Positions 31,535 through 40,984 of a stretch of DNA of 64,000 nucleotides are shown here, in pieces. The DNA is from Methylovirgula sp. 4M-Z18 (GTDB lineage: Bacteria; Pseudomonadota; Alphaproteobacteria; Rhizobiales; Beijerinckiaceae). Position 1 is the first letter of the stretch. Every line of letters starts with the position of its first letter. The stretch covers positions 2,642,874-2,706,873 of the forward strand of contig NZ_CP149574.1 of assembly GCF_037890675.1 (NCBI RefSeq). The letters are read 5' to 3'. The position numbers were made by a program, and so were the translations under genes. Below the pieces are notes generated by a model. That model was not told where the DNA came from and did not search any database. It worked only from the letters and a program-made list of their open reading frames with translations.

Positions 31535-31559
31535 AAACCCGGGCCAAGCCCGGGTTTTT
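31535..31559 (+). terminator. Bidirectional terminator between phaC and the FadL-type gene
   Basis: A perfect 10-bp stem (AAACCCGGGC with GCCCGGGTTT) and three-base loop is followed by T on the plus strand and by T on the minus strand, between convergent genes. Confidence 0.8.
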
Positions 31560-31604
31560 CATGCGCATCCGAGTTAAGTCGGACGCGCCGATCGATGCGT
31601 CACC

Positions 31605-32969
31605 TCAATATTTCGCCGTCTTGGGCGCCACGCCGGTGACGACCTTCGGATCATCCCAGCGATAGGTCAAGCCAACCGCGACGATATCGAGATGGGCCTT
31701 CGTCTCGCCCTGGAACGTCGGCAAGAAGGTGATCAAATAGGCCGGGTTGCCTGGGCCGATATTGATCTTTGCGCCCCCCGCCTTGAACGCGTGGGCATAG
31801 GACACGTCCAGCGACAGCTTGTTGTTGACGGCATAGGAAGCGCCGATCGATGTCCAAAGGCGATCGACGTCGGGCAGGCGTACGCTGCGCACTGCATCGT
31901 CGATCGGCGATTTTTCATAGCCCAGGCCGGCCCGCAGCTTGAGCTGGTCGTTCCACCGGTATTCGCCGCCGATCGAAGCAAGCCAGCTATTGTTATATCT
32001 GAAGCCGAGCGTGGTCAGCGTGGTGCCATTGGGCACGCTGGCAAACTGCGAGTTGGCGATGGTCACCGGGAACGAATTGAACAGCTTCCAGTGCGTCCAA
32101 TCGAAACCGGCCAGTGCGGTGAAATCGTTGGTGATCCGTTGCCGCAGGCCGAGCGTTACCTCATCCGGCAAAGTCACGTTGCTCTTGACGCTGGCGTCGG
32201 CGATTCCGACCGGGGCGCCGATCAGGAAAAACGGAAAGCCCTTGATCGAGCCCTTGAGATCCTGCTTCACCTGACTGCGATAACCGATACCGATTTCGGT
32301 GCCGTCAAACGGCTTGAGGGTCACGCCGGCGGTGGCTCCTACCCCCCAGCTATGACCGTTCAAATCGACGCTCGGCGCACCGTAGGTGGTGCCAAGGGCC
32401 TGGGTCAGACGGACTGAAAAACGCTCGATCTGCAGGCCCACGGCCACCGAGATCATATCGTTGATCTTCCAACCAATGGTCGGCGAAAAATCCTCGGAGC
32501 GGACCTTCGAAGTGCGGCCATACAATTGACCCGCCCAATTCGGCCCTCCCTTGGTGGTGAGGCCGAAGGGCGTATTCGTCGCCAGGCCAAACCAGAACGA
32601 ATCATTGAACTGATAGCTGGAATAGGACGCGGGGAGGTAGCCGTCTCTGGCAACATTCGAGCCTGCCGTCGATGCGCCCGGGCCAAGTCCGCTCACGGTT
32701 TTCGCCGAGGGTGTCACGCTGGCGTAGGGAAAAATGCCGCTCAGGGATATCGAGCTTTGCAGCCCGGGATTGTCGGTAATCGTCGCAGGGTTCCAGAACA
32801 TCGACGAAAGACCGGCACTGCCGGCCGCCACACCAGCATAGCTAACGCCCGTGCCGGCCGCGCCCTGTTCATGCAGCCCAAAACTGCCCGCCTGCGCCGA
32901 GCTTGCGGCCACTGCCAGAGCAATCGTCCCGGCACCCACCAAAAGAAAGGACTTAAAAGATCCGGCCAT
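31605..32969 (-). CDS. OmpP1/FadL-family outer membrane transporter
   Basis: A 454-residue beta-barrel protein with a signal peptide ending AVAASSAQA. The mature N-terminus GSFGLHEQGAAGTGVSYAG and the following SSMFWNPAT are hallmarks of the FadL hatch domain. Alternating barrel strands continue to the C-terminal aromatic strand. FadL proteins carry long-chain fatty acids or other hydrophobic compounds across the outer membrane. Neighbouring phaC hints at fatty-acid-linked polymer storage, but the ligand is unproven. GAGGG precedes the ATG. Confidence 0.92.
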   Translation of the reverse strand: MAGSFKSFLLVGAGTIALAVAASSAQAGSFGLHEQGAAGTGVSYAGVAAGSAGLSSMFWNPATITDNPGLQSSISLSGIFPYASVTPSAKTVSGLGPGASTAGSNVARDGYLPASYSSYQFNDSFWFGLATNTPFGLTTKGGPNWAGQLYGRTSKVRSEDFSPTIGWKINDMISVAVGLQIERFSVRLTQALGTTYGAPSVDLNGHSWGVGATAGVTLKPFDGTEIGIGYRSQVKQDLKGSIKGFPFFLIGAPVGIADASVKSNVTLPDEVTLGLRQRITNDFTALAGFDWTHWKLFNSFPVTIANSQFASVPNGTTLTTLGFRYNNSWLASIGGEYRWNDQLKLRAGLGYEKSPIDDAVRSVRLPDVDRLWTSIGASYAVNNKLSLDVSYAHAFKAGGAKINIGPGNPAYLITFLPTFQGETKAHLDIVAVGLTYRWDDPKVVTGVAPKTAKY

Positions 32970-33449
32970 AGTACCCTCGTTCTTATTGGCCCAAATTCAG
33001 ATGGCCATTTCCTCACCCAGGCGACGCTTCGCCGCATTGATGACAAAGTTGTAAACCTGAGCGGGAGGGCAGCGCAACCCGTCCAAACCGCGGCGCGCTC
33101 GCGATACTGACGCTGGAATGAGCGGAAATTTACTCAAAATGCGCATATATGATCGATATTTTTCAAAATTTGCTCAGAACTGGCCGACAAACATATTGTT
33201 TACATCAAAACTATCTCATCGAGAGGCGAAAAAACTTGCGGCTTGATTGTGGCGATTTCGGACGAATTTCATCACATTTCGCCCGTCCGTGACTTTTGCA
33301 ACACACTCCATTTGCCCTCAAACGGTCTGGCAACAGCTGTGCCGCACCCCATCAGCGCCGATCCGACTCAATTTCGTCCCCCACCCTTGCGCCCGCGACG
33401 AAATGCTAGCATTAGAGGAAAATCGAAAGCACAGGCTTGGGAGGCCATC
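32970..33449. other. Divergent intergenic region between the FadL-type and FAH-family genes
   Basis: About 480 bases, partly AT-rich (33130-33240), containing the promoters of both divergent genes. An in-frame extension of the right gene covers part of it but lacks a ribosome-binding site. No separate gene is seen. Confidence 0.5.
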
Positions 33450-34301
33450 ATGAAACTCGTGCGCTATGGAAAACTTGGCAAGGAAAAGCCTGGCCTGATC
33501 GACGCCGAGGGTAAGATTCGCGACATCAGCCATCTGGTGGACGATATTGCCGGACCGGCCTTAAGCCCCAAGAGTCTCGCCAAGATCGCCAAGGCCAAGC
33601 CGGCGAAGCTGCCGCTCGTGCGCGGCAACCCGCGGATCGGCGCCTGCGTCGGCGATGTCGGCAATTTCATCGCCGTCGGCCTGAATTTCGCCGACCATGC
33701 CGCCGAAACCGGCGCGCCGATTCCAAAGGAACCGATTCTGTTCAACAAGGCCCCGAGCTGTATTCAAGGCCCGAATGACGACGTGATGCTGCCTAAGGGA
33801 TCGAAAAAGACCGATTGGGAGGTGGAACTCGCGATCGTCATCGGCTCGCAGGCTTCCTATGTCGCCGAACGCGACGCCCTGAAATATGTCGCCGGCCTGT
33901 GTGTTTGCCACGACGTGTCCGAACGCGAATTTCAGATCGAGCGTGGCGGCCAATGGATGAAGGGCAAGGGCTGCCCGACCTTCGGCCCACTCGGCCCCTG
34001 GCTGGTGACGCTCGATGAAATCAAGAACGCCCAGAACCTGGACATGTGGCTCGACGTCAACGGCGAGCGCATGCAGACCGGCTCGACGAAGACGATGATC
34101 TTCAACGTCAAGCAGCTGGTCTCCTACATTTCGCATTTCATGATTCTGCAACCGGGCGATGTCATCACCACCGGTACGCCGCCGGGCGTCGGCCTCGGCA
34201 TGAAGCCGCCGCGCTATCTCAAGGCGGGCGACACGGTGTCACTCGGCATCCAGGGCCTCGGCAGCCAGGCCCAGAGGGTCGTGGCCTTTAAAAAGGGTTG
34301 A
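33450..34301 (+). CDS. Fumarylacetoacetate hydrolase-family protein
   Basis: A 283-residue enzyme of the FAH superfamily, which cleaves or isomerises beta-keto acids with a divalent metal. MKLVRYGKLGKEKPGLIDAE starts the protein. VGLNFADHAAE, LFNKAPSCIQGP, DWEVELAIVIG (metal-binding Glu) and DVITTGTPPGVGLGM are the family core. The closest functional labels are 2-hydroxyhepta-2,4-diene-1,7-dioate isomerase or ureidoglycolate lyase; the substrate cannot be fixed. GGGAGG five bases before ATG 33450 decides the start over an in-frame extension to 33243. Confidence 0.9.
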   Translation: MKLVRYGKLGKEKPGLIDAEGKIRDISHLVDDIAGPALSPKSLAKIAKAKPAKLPLVRGNPRIGACVGDVGNFIAVGLNFADHAAETGAPIPKEPILFNKAPSCIQGPNDDVMLPKGSKKTDWEVELAIVIGSQASYVAERDALKYVAGLCVCHDVSEREFQIERGGQWMKGKGCPTFGPLGPWLVTLDEIKNAQNLDMWLDVNGERMQTGSTKTMIFNVKQLVSYISHFMILQPGDVITTGTPPGVGLGMKPPRYLKAGDTVSLGIQGLGSQAQRVVAFKKG

Positions 34302-34317
34302 GGTGTACGAAACGCGG

Positions 34318-34350
34318 CCCCAAACCGGATCGCCCCGGTTTGGGGTTAAG
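34318..34350 (+). terminator. Terminator hairpin between the FAH-family gene and argC
   Basis: An 11-bp perfect stem (CCCCAAACCGG with CCGGTTTGGGG) with a six-base loop, followed by a weak T-rich stretch (TTAAGTTT). It lies between convergent genes and may serve both. Confidence 0.65.
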
Positions 34351-34365
34351 TTTATGCGGTTGATT

Positions 34366-35280
34366 TTACAGCCCGAGCATCAACCGCAAGTTTTGCACTG
34401 CTGCGCCGGACGCGCCCTTGCCGAGATTGTCGAGCTTGGCGATGAGAACCGCCTGGCCATGCGCCGGCTGGCCGAAGACCCGCAATTCCATGTTGTTGGT
34501 GTCGTTGAGCGATTGCGGCTCAAGCTTGGTCTCGCCGTTCGTCGGCACGACATGCACGTATTCGCTGCCCTTGTAATGGGCGGCCAGAGCCGCTTCGAGA
34601 TCGGCGGCTGACACGTTACTCGGCAGCGCGCTCAAATGCAGGGGAATGCTCACCAGCATGCCTTGCCGGAAATCGCCGACCGAAGGAACGAAGATCGGCC
34701 GCCTGACCAGCTTGGAATAGGCGATGATCTCGGGAATGTGCTTGTGCTCAAGGCCAAGCGCGTAGAGTTCGAAATCCGGCGCGGTCCGAGCCTCATAGGC
34801 CTCGATCATCGTCTTGCCGCCGCCGGAATAACCGGAAACCGCATTGATCGTCAGGGGCTGGTCGGCCGGAACCAATCCCGTATCGACCAGCGGCCGCAGC
34901 AAGGCGATGGCGCCGGTGGCGTAGCAGCCAGGATTGGCGACAAATTGCGCCGCGGCGATCGCCTGGTCCTGGCCGGCCGTGAGTTCCGGGAAACCGAACA
35001 CCCAGCCCGGCGCAACCCGGTGCGCGGTCGAAGCGTCAAGCACTTTGGGGGCCTTGTCGCCCATGGCCGTCACGGCGGCGACAGTCTCCTTGGCCGCAGC
35101 ATCGGGCAAACAGAGAATGACGAGATCCACCTCGGCCATCAGCGCGGCCTTGGCGGCGGCGTCCTTGCGCAATTCCGGTGCGATGCTCCGCACTTCGACG
35201 CCGGGCATGTCGGCAAGCCGGTCGCGAATGCCCAGGCCCGTGGTGCCCGCTTCGCCGTCAATGAAGATTTTCTTGGTCAT
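34366..35280 (-). CDS. argC: N-acetyl-gamma-glutamyl-phosphate reductase, short type
   Basis: A 304-residue enzyme of arginine biosynthesis that reduces N-acetylglutamyl phosphate to the semialdehyde using NADPH. The N-terminus [19 protein letters not shown] is the nucleotide site of the second ArgC form, common in alphaproteobacteria. [16 protein letters not shown] carries the catalytic Cys, and [15 protein letters not shown] and EHKHIPEI follow. Length fits this form. AGGA precedes the ATG. A minus-strand terminator and a candidate small RNA lie directly upstream. Confidence 0.96.
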   Translation of the reverse strand: MTKKIFIDGEAGTTGLGIRDRLADMPGVEVRSIAPELRKDAAAKAALMAEVDLVILCLPDAAAKETVAAVTAMGDKAPKVLDASTAHRVAPGWVFGFPELTAGQDQAIAAAQFVANPGCYATGAIALLRPLVDTGLVPADQPLTINAVSGYSGGGKTMIEAYEARTAPDFELYALGLEHKHIPEIIAYSKLVRRPIFVPSVGDFRQGMLVSIPLHLSALPSNVSAADLEAALAAHYKGSEYVHVVPTNGETKLEPQSLNDTNNMELRVFGQPAHGQAVLIAKLDNLGKGASGAAVQNLRLMLGL

Positions 35281-35303
35281 GGTCGAATCCTATGCTGGGA
35301 CAT

Positions 35304-35329
35304 AAAAAAACCGCGCTCCATGGCGCGGT
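35304..35329 (-). terminator. Terminator upstream of argC
   Basis: On the minus strand a 7-bp stem (ACCGCGC with GCGCGGT) and six-base loop is followed by seven T. It ends transcription from upstream, 24 bases before argC, and would close the candidate small RNA at 35304-35426. Confidence 0.78.
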
Positions 35330-35426
35330 GATGACATGCGTTGAAAAGACTCAACGGCTATCGTCGCGCGCGCTTCTGCGAGGTGCGGCGTCGGGTCGGC
35401 AAAGAATTCGTGCTGGACGTCATCAT
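35304..35426 (-). ncRNA. Candidate small RNA (or leaderless 22-residue peptide mRNA)
   Basis: On the minus strand TTGACA (35461-35456) stands 17-18 bases before CATGTAG, placing a start near 35426. The transcript would run about 120 bases to the strong terminator at 35304-35329 and contain a second hairpin (CGTTGA with TCAACG, 35344-35360). A frame of 22 residues, rich in Arg, starts at the predicted 5' end (35426-35358). It could be an independent small RNA, a basic micropeptide or an argC leader. The evidence is structural only. Confidence 0.33.
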
Positions 35427-35461
35427 CCGCGCTACATGGCGCGTGCAGCGCCCCCTGTCAA

Positions 35462-35499
35462 GATGCCGCGCATTCCTGAAAAAAGAAACGCGCGGCATC
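35462..35499 (-). terminator. Hairpin after the exported protein gene
   Basis: A perfect 10-bp stem (GATGCCGCGC with GCGCGGCATC) encloses an 18-base T-rich loop, 27 bases after the stop at 35526. No T run follows, so it may be a weak terminator or an mRNA 3'-end stabiliser. Confidence 0.4.
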
Positions 35500-35525
35500 C
35501 ACTCAATGTCCGTTCCGCCCGCCTC

Positions 35526-36794
35526 TTACTGGTTGGCGGCTGCGTTCAAATCGACCCGATTGAGCACATCCATCGGATTGCCGCTCTGGGCGATCTCGGC
35601 GAAAGGCAATGCACCTTCCTTTGCCTTGATCGAGACGTTGAGCGATTTCGGTTGCGCGATAAACGTGCTGAGCGCCTGGCCCAGTTTCACGGCGTCGGGC
35701 GAGCCGCCCATCATCATCGGCAGCATTTTCTGCGCCATGGTGCCCAATTGCTTCTTCAAATCGTCCGGCGATTTACCCTGCTGCTGCGCGGCAAAAACGA
35801 TCGCTTTGTCAAAGAGGCCGTTGTTGACGAAGTTCAGCGTCAGGTCCGAGAAATCGCCCGAGGCCAGCGCCAGCTTGCGGGTGTCTTCGTCACCGTCGAA
35901 CAGGAAATGATCGATATTGCCGAGATTGGCCTTCAGGCTGAGCGTGCCGGCGTTCGGGCCGCTGACAGTCAACTCGTCGATTGAGAGCTTTTTGGTCGCA
36001 GGATCGTAGGATTCGGCGGTCTTCAGCGAGAACTCAATCTTGTCATAGCCGAACTTGCTCATCTGCTGCGCGCCCGGATCGTCTTTCGGCGGCGTCAGAA
36101 CGACGCTCGCTACCGTCAATTGGCCGGAGCGGAACACTGCGCCGTCGACCGTGTTGGCCATGTCGACTTGGCCGATCTTGACATTGAGCATGTTGCCGCC
36201 CGGCGTCTTGGCGGTAACATCCTTCTGCGCGGCCGTGATGTCCGCCCCGCCCCAGGACAACTTGCGGATCGCCAGACCGCTGCCGGCCTTGGCCTGATGG
36301 GTCGTGGCCGCAAGGATGCTGGCAAGGTCGACGCCTTCGGCCGTCAGCGGCTGTGCCTTCAACGCGAAGCCGTCGGAACCCGAGCCGTCAGCGCCCGCGA
36401 TCGTCAGATTTGCGATGACGCCCTTGTCGACATTGCTGGCGATGAAATCATGGACGATGGTCTTGCCATCCTTGCCGTCGATCGTCGTCTCGGGAATAAG
36501 GATTTTCGACGCCTGCAATTTTGCCAGAAGCGGCGCCCTATCCTCGGGCTTGGTATCGCTCGAGAACAATTTCGTCACGTCGTCTTGGCTCAAATTGGTG
36601 TTCTGGAATTCGATATGTTTATACGTGACAGTCGTATCGTTGTCCTTACCCTTGATGGTCACATTATCCAGCGCGACATTGGCCGTCTGAGCCTGGGCGG
36701 CACTGACGAACACCGTGCCGTGATGATCAACGCCCGCCATCAGGACGACGGCTAAAGCCACGCCCGAAAGGGCGGCAACACGAAAGCGTGACAT
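35526..36794 (-). CDS. Exported protein of unknown function
   Basis: A 422-residue protein with a signal peptide (SRFRVAALSGVALAVVLMAG..., cleavage near VSAAQAQ). The mature part has repeated layered beta segments (VALDNVTIKG, LTVASVVLTPP, LSIDELTVSGPNAGTLSLKA) and a helical region rich in Met (KMLPMMMGGSPDAVKLGQAL). The style recalls AsmA- or DUF945-like periplasmic proteins, but I cannot assign a family. AAGGA precedes the ATG. It is divergent from a GT8 glycosyltransferase, so a role in the cell envelope is possible. Confidence 0.7.
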   Translation of the reverse strand: MSRFRVAALSGVALAVVLMAGVDHHGTVFVSAAQAQTANVALDNVTIKGKDNDTTVTYKHIEFQNTNLSQDDVTKLFSSDTKPEDRAPLLAKLQASKILIPETTIDGKDGKTIVHDFIASNVDKGVIANLTIAGADGSGSDGFALKAQPLTAEGVDLASILAATTHQAKAGSGLAIRKLSWGGADITAAQKDVTAKTPGGNMLNVKIGQVDMANTVDGAVFRSGQLTVASVVLTPPKDDPGAQQMSKFGYDKIEFSLKTAESYDPATKKLSIDELTVSGPNAGTLSLKANLGNIDHFLFDGDEDTRKLALASGDFSDLTLNFVNNGLFDKAIVFAAQQQGKSPDDLKKQLGTMAQKMLPMMMGGSPDAVKLGQALSTFIAQPKSLNVSIKAKEGALPFAEIAQSGNPMDVLNRVDLNAAANQ

Positions 36795-36903
36795 GCGATT
36801 TTCCTTGCCTCAGATGAATGGGTCTGTTCGTCTACACCGAAACGGCCAGATCGAGAAGAGATGAGGGCCAAATGCAGCGAAATTCTGATTCTCGCCCAGC
36901 GTT

Positions 36904-37836
36904 ATGACTTCGGCGTTTTGCATTACCACGGATGCCGCCTATTTTCTGCCGGCTTTATGCGCCGCACACTCGATCCGGCGGCAGCCGGATGGCGATGGCC
37001 TTGACATCTTTGTGATCTGCCGCGCGGGCGAGGCGCCGCCCGGCATGCATTTGCGCGACGGCATCAATCTCATTTCGGTCGATCTCGACGACATGAGTCG
37101 CGGCGCGCCGACCGACGGGTTTTCCCCGGCGGTGTATCGCCGGCTGTTTCTCGATCGCGTGTTGCCCGCAGCGATCACGCGGATCGTGTCGCTTGATGCC
37201 GATATTCTCGTCGGCGCCGGCGGCCTGGCCGCCTTGCGCGATCTGGATCTACGCGGTTTTCCGCTCGCGGCCGCCTGCGACATGATCTTCCTCAAGCAAT
37301 TCGGTGGCGGCGCCCTCGCACGCAATTTTGCCCTGCATCGGGCGAAACTCGGCCTTGCTCCGCAAACGCCGTACTTCAACAATGGCGTCACGGTGATCGA
37401 CCGCCGCGCATGGGTCGCGCAAGGGATCGGCGACGCGGCATTGCGCTACGTTCTCGACCATCCGGCGGCGTGCAGCTTCCTGGAGCAGGACGGCCTCAAC
37501 GCCGTTGTGAAAGGCAGATTTGCGCTTCTGTCGCCCCGTTACAATTTCATGGGCGACTTCTTTGCCCTTGATCTTGAGACGCTGCTGGACCCGATCGTCC
37601 GGCATTTTGTGACCCGTCCCAAACCATGGGAAATCGCCCCCTGGAACGGGCGCGACGATATTCCCGCGATCTATCGTGACTTTTTCGCTGACATCGGCGC
37701 ATGGCCGGCGACCCCCGATCTTCCGGCGCTGCCGTCGGAGGACGATGTGAATTGGCGGCAGTTCCGAGCAAGGCTCCTCGACTGGCTCAAGGCACAGGAT
37801 TTTGCCGACGGGTGGAAACTTCCCGAGCAGCAATAG
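36904..37836 (+). CDS. Family 8 glycosyltransferase
   Basis: A 310-residue GT-A enzyme. The N-terminus AFCITTDAAYFLPALCAAHS, the metal-binding motif VSLDADILVGA (D-x-D-like), and TPYFNNGVTVIDRRAW followed by EQDGLNAVVKG are characteristic of GT8, the LPS galactosyl/glucosyltransferase type. It transfers a hexose from a UDP-sugar, probably to lipopolysaccharide or another surface glycan. No clear ribosome-binding site precedes ATG 36904. It is isolated from other glycan genes. Confidence 0.83.
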   Translation: MTSAFCITTDAAYFLPALCAAHSIRRQPDGDGLDIFVICRAGEAPPGMHLRDGINLISVDLDDMSRGAPTDGFSPAVYRRLFLDRVLPAAITRIVSLDADILVGAGGLAALRDLDLRGFPLAAACDMIFLKQFGGGALARNFALHRAKLGLAPQTPYFNNGVTVIDRRAWVAQGIGDAALRYVLDHPAACSFLEQDGLNAVVKGRFALLSPRYNFMGDFFALDLETLLDPIVRHFVTRPKPWEIAPWNGRDDIPAIYRDFFADIGAWPATPDLPALPSEDDVNWRQFRARLLDWLKAQDFADGWKLPEQQ

Positions 37837-38165
37837 GGCGCGCACATCGGCGCAAACGCTCTCGCAAGGTCATACGATGATGTCCGCCGACAAATCTGCG
37901 CCACTTCCCATTAGAAGTCGTATAGATTGGTTAACATCAAAATATATTTCGTAATGTTTCATAAAGACGAGCGTAATGATCCCTAAATCCTTGGCAAAGC
38001 GCGAAGCAAAAATACCCAGATATGACCATAATTCCCACATCTTATGATCACGTATGTAAATTATAGCTTCTCACACTCCCGGAAAGCGTCGGCAAATCTC
38101 AGATTTTTAGACGCGAATATTTGAGCGTGCCGAATGCTCCGAGGCAGCTTTGAAAGGAGGACGCC
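37837..38165. other. AT-rich intergenic region
   Basis: About 330 AT-rich bases before a small exported protein gene. They include GATTGGTTAACATC and several A/T tracts and end in the strong AAAGGAGG site of that gene. No gene is seen. Confidence 0.5.
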
Positions 38166-38462
38166 ATGCGACGTCACATTATTGCGGCCGTATCCGCCGC
38201 AGCCTTGAGCTTGGGAACATTGTCGATTCCGGCCCCCGCTTCCGCCAATCCGGCGATTATCGCGGCCTGGATCGTGACTGCCGGCGTGGGCGGGCTGATG
38301 ACCGGGGCCGTCGTCACGCACGCCAACCAGCCGACCACGGTCAATTATGTGGTGCCGGAACAGCAAGCTGAACAGCCTGTGGTCGTGCAGCCGCAACCGC
38401 AATGCCACGTCGCGCAAGAACGCGTGAACGGCGTTTGGCGCCAGGTTCGCATTTGCCAATAA
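38166..38462 (+). CDS. Small exported protein with glycine-rich hydrophobic segment
   Basis: A 98-residue protein with a signal peptide (MRRHIIAAVSAAALSLGTLS, cleavage after PAPASA). A Gly-rich hydrophobic helix follows (AAWIVTAGVGGLMTGAVVTH), then a Gln/Pro/Val linker (VVVQPQPQ) and a C-terminal QCHVAQERVNGVWRQVRICQ with two Cys that may pair. Proteins of this layout are common in Rhizobiales but have no known role. AAAGGAGG lies just upstream. Confidence 0.72.
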   Translation: MRRHIIAAVSAAALSLGTLSIPAPASANPAIIAAWIVTAGVGGLMTGAVVTHANQPTTVNYVVPEQQAEQPVVVQPQPQCHVAQERVNGVWRQVRICQ

Positions 38463-38490
38463 GGGCGTTGGAAGCTGAGCCACGCGCGCG

Positions 38491-39438
38491 TCAGTGCGCG
38501 CGTTTCTCGGCCAAGATCTGCAAATAGCGCTGGACCACGCTGGCGGCGGCGATCGCCGTCATGTCGGCATGGTCATAGGGCGGCGAGACTTCCACCACAT
38601 CCATCCCCCGCCAATCGAGATCCCGCAATTGCCACAGCGCGCCGAGTGCTTGCGCTGAGGAGAGACCGCCCGCGACGGGCGTGCCTGTGCCCGGCGCGAA
38701 AGCCGGATCAAGGCCATCGATATCGAACGTCAAGTAGCAGGGGCCTGACCCGACCCGCTCGCGGATCAGACCGGCAATCGCTTGCGGCCCGAGTTCGGCG
38801 CACTCCATGGCATGGACGACTTTGAAGCCGCAATCGCGCGGCGCCACGGTGCGGATGCCGACCTGAATGGATCGCTTGGCATCGATCAACCCTTCATTAG
38901 CCGCGATATTCATGAAACTGCCGTGGGTAATTGCGTCCGGGCCATCGTCCCACGTGTCCTGATGCGCATCAATCTGCACCACAGCCAGAGGCCCGTGCTT
39001 GGCGACATGCGCGCGCAGCAGCGGCAGGGTGATGAAATGATCGCCGCCAAGCGAGATGAGATGGACATCGCGGCTCAGAATGTCGCTTGCCTGCCGCTGA
39101 ATGGCTTTCGGCACTTCCTGCGAGACGCCGCGCGGCAAAACGCAATCGCCATAATCGATCACCGCCATGTGGGCGAAAGGATCCTTGAACGACGGATATT
39201 GCGGATCGCCATCGAAAATCGGCGACGCGCGCCGAATCGCCGCCGGCCCGAAGCGGGTGCCCGGACGATTCGAGGTCGCACCGTCGAACGGGACACCCCA
39301 GATCGCGACATCGACACCGTCGAGCGACTTGGTAAAGCGGCGGCGCATGAAGGACAGAGCGCCCGCATAGGTCGGCTCCTCCGCTCCGCCCAGCATCGGG
39401 CCAGTGAAGGCATTGTCGATCGGAGAAGGTTCGCTCAT
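38491..39438 (-). CDS. speB: Ureohydrolase, agmatinase/arginase family
   Basis: A 315-residue binuclear manganese enzyme that releases urea from a guanidino compound. Metal ligands are in LISLGGDHFITLP, VVQIDAHQDTW and YLTFDIDGLDPAFAPGTGTP. WGVPFDGATSNRPGTRFGPA is typical of agmatinase. Agmatine (giving putrescine) is the default substrate, but adjacent rocD would also suit an arginase making ornithine, and guanidinobutyrase is possible. It is read in the same direction as rocD, separated by a palindromic repeat of about 100 bases. Confidence 0.88.
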   Translation of the reverse strand: MSEPSPIDNAFTGPMLGGAEEPTYAGALSFMRRRFTKSLDGVDVAIWGVPFDGATSNRPGTRFGPAAIRRASPIFDGDPQYPSFKDPFAHMAVIDYGDCVLPRGVSQEVPKAIQRQASDILSRDVHLISLGGDHFITLPLLRAHVAKHGPLAVVQIDAHQDTWDDGPDAITHGSFMNIAANEGLIDAKRSIQVGIRTVAPRDCGFKVVHAMECAELGPQAIAGLIRERVGSGPCYLTFDIDGLDPAFAPGTGTPVAGGLSSAQALGALWQLRDLDWRGMDVVEVSPPYDHADMTAIAAASVVQRYLQILAEKRAH

Positions 39439-39468
39439 GTGGTCCGCCCTGGTTGGCTCTTCGTATGG

Positions 39469-39570
39469 CTAGAGCATTTTCCAGAAAAGTTGTTCGACTT
39501 TTCGACTAAGAAAATGCGACAAAACAAAAAGTTAGAGCATTTTCCGGTTCTGAAAGAACGCAAAATGCGC
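39469..39570. repeat. Two palindromic extragenic units (AGAGCATTTTCC type)
   Basis: Each unit starts TAGAGCATTTTCC (39470 and 39533). Each can fold, GCATTTTC with GAAAATGC at 39474-39481/39510-39517 and GCATTTT with AAAATGC at 39537-39543/39562-39568. This repeat type is widespread between genes in Rhizobiales. Here it separates rocD from speB. Confidence 0.75.
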
Positions 39571-39586
39571 TTAAGAGATGACAGTT

Positions 39587-40792
39587 CTATTTCACGACCG
39601 CGCCGATCCGCTCCAATGCCCAATCCACTTCATCTCGGGTGATGACAAGGGGCGGCGAAAAGCGAATCGTGTGGCCATGCGTGTCTTTAGCCAGAATGCC
39701 CCGGCCCGCCAATGTCTCGACGAAGCCCCGGGCGCCGCCGGCCTCGGCATGCAATTCGACCGCCAGCATCAGGCCGCGCCCGCGCGCCTCGCGGACGATG
39801 TTGGACCGCAAGTTGCGCAATCCTTCGAGGAAATACGCGCCCATCTTGGCGGCATTCTCGACCATGCCCTCCTCGACGAGCACGCGCAGCGCCGCGCGGG
39901 CGATGGCGCAGGCCAGCGGGTTGCCGCCAAAGGTCGAGCCGTGCTGGCCCGGCTGCAGTACCCCGAGCACTTCGGTGTTCGAAAGAACCGCCGAGACCGG
40001 ATAGAAGCCGCCCGACAATGCCTTGCCGATCAGCGTGACATCGGCCTCGATCCCTTCATGCGCTTCGGCCAACAGCTTGCCGGTGCGGCCGAGGCCGGTC
40101 TGAATTTCGTCGAGGATCAGCACGATGTTCCGCTCGGTGCAGATCCGGCGCACGGCGGCGAAATAGCCAGGTGGCGGCAGAATGACGCCCGCCTCGCCCT
40201 GGATCGGCTCGACGAGCATGGCGACCGTCTGCGGTGTGATCGCCGCCTCGAACGCTTTGAGATCGCCGAACGGCACCATGACGAAACCCGGCGCGAAAGG
40301 GCCGAAGCCGCCGCGCGAGTCCGGATCCGAGGAAAAGCCGACGATCCCCAAGGTGCGGCCGTGGAAATTATCGGCGCAGACGATGATTTCCGCTTGGCCC
40401 TCGGGCACGCCCTTGACCTCGTAGCCCCATTTGCGCACCGCCTTGATCGCAGTTTCGACCGCTTCGGCGCCGGAATTCATCGGCAGAATCTTATGCGAGC
40501 CGGTCAGGGCCGCGAGTTCGCTGTAAAAATGCGCGAGCTGATCGTTGCGGAAGGCGCGCGACGTCAGCGTGATCTTCTGCGCCTGCTCGATCATCGCGGC
40601 GCGAATCTTCGGATGACTGTGCCCCTGGTTGACGGCCGAATAGGCGGCAAGACAATCAAGATAGCGATTGCCGTCGACATCCGTAACCCAGACGCCCTCG
40701 CCTTTGGTCAGAACCACATCGAGCGGATGATAATTATGCGCGCCCAACTCGTCTTCGACACGCACAAAATCGGCAGCGGCAAACGAACTCAT
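39587..40792 (-). CDS. rocD: Ornithine aminotransferase
   Basis: A 401-residue class III PLP enzyme moving the delta-amino group of ornithine to 2-oxoglutarate and giving glutamate semialdehyde for proline or glutamate synthesis. [20 protein letters not shown] and [20 protein letters not shown] at the N-terminus are the ornithine aminotransferase signature. [15 protein letters not shown] and the PLP Lys in [17 protein letters not shown] follow. It lies upstream of the ureohydrolase gene, consistent with arginine catabolism. An inverted repeat at 40883-40909 upstream may be an operator. Confidence 0.95.
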   Translation of the reverse strand: MSSFAAADFVRVEDELGAHNYHPLDVVLTKGEGVWVTDVDGNRYLDCLAAYSAVNQGHSHPKIRAAMIEQAQKITLTSRAFRNDQLAHFYSELAALTGSHKILPMNSGAEAVETAIKAVRKWGYEVKGVPEGQAEIIVCADNFHGRTLGIVGFSSDPDSRGGFGPFAPGFVMVPFGDLKAFEAAITPQTVAMLVEPIQGEAGVILPPPGYFAAVRRICTERNIVLILDEIQTGLGRTGKLLAEAHEGIEADVTLIGKALSGGFYPVSAVLSNTEVLGVLQPGQHGSTFGGNPLACAIARAALRVLVEEGMVENAAKMGAYFLEGLRNLRSNIVREARGRGLMLAVELHAEAGGARGFVETLAGRGILAKDTHGHTIRFSPPLVITRDEVDWALERIGAVVK

Positions 40793-40882
40793 CCTGCACC
40801 CCCGTCTGGAACGAAACTAGTTTAGCCCGTACGATATTCGACAGAAAGCTAGATTTGTGACAATTTGGCGCAATAAATTGTA

Positions 40883-40909
40883 CATTTCGCCAGCTGAATT
40901 GGCGAAATG
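40883..40909. promoter_or_regulatory. Inverted repeat upstream of rocD
   Basis: CATTTCGCCA and TGGCGAAATG form a perfect 10-bp inverted repeat with a seven-base spacer, 91 bases before rocD. A further TTTGGCG half-site lies at 40864. This looks like an operator for a dimeric regulator of arginine or ornithine catabolism (inference). Confidence 0.45.
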
Positions 40910-40984
40910 CTAGATGCGGAATCCAATCTCGTCCCCTGACGGCAACACGAGTCTCGACGATCTCCACTGGCGCAGCGCCCGGAT

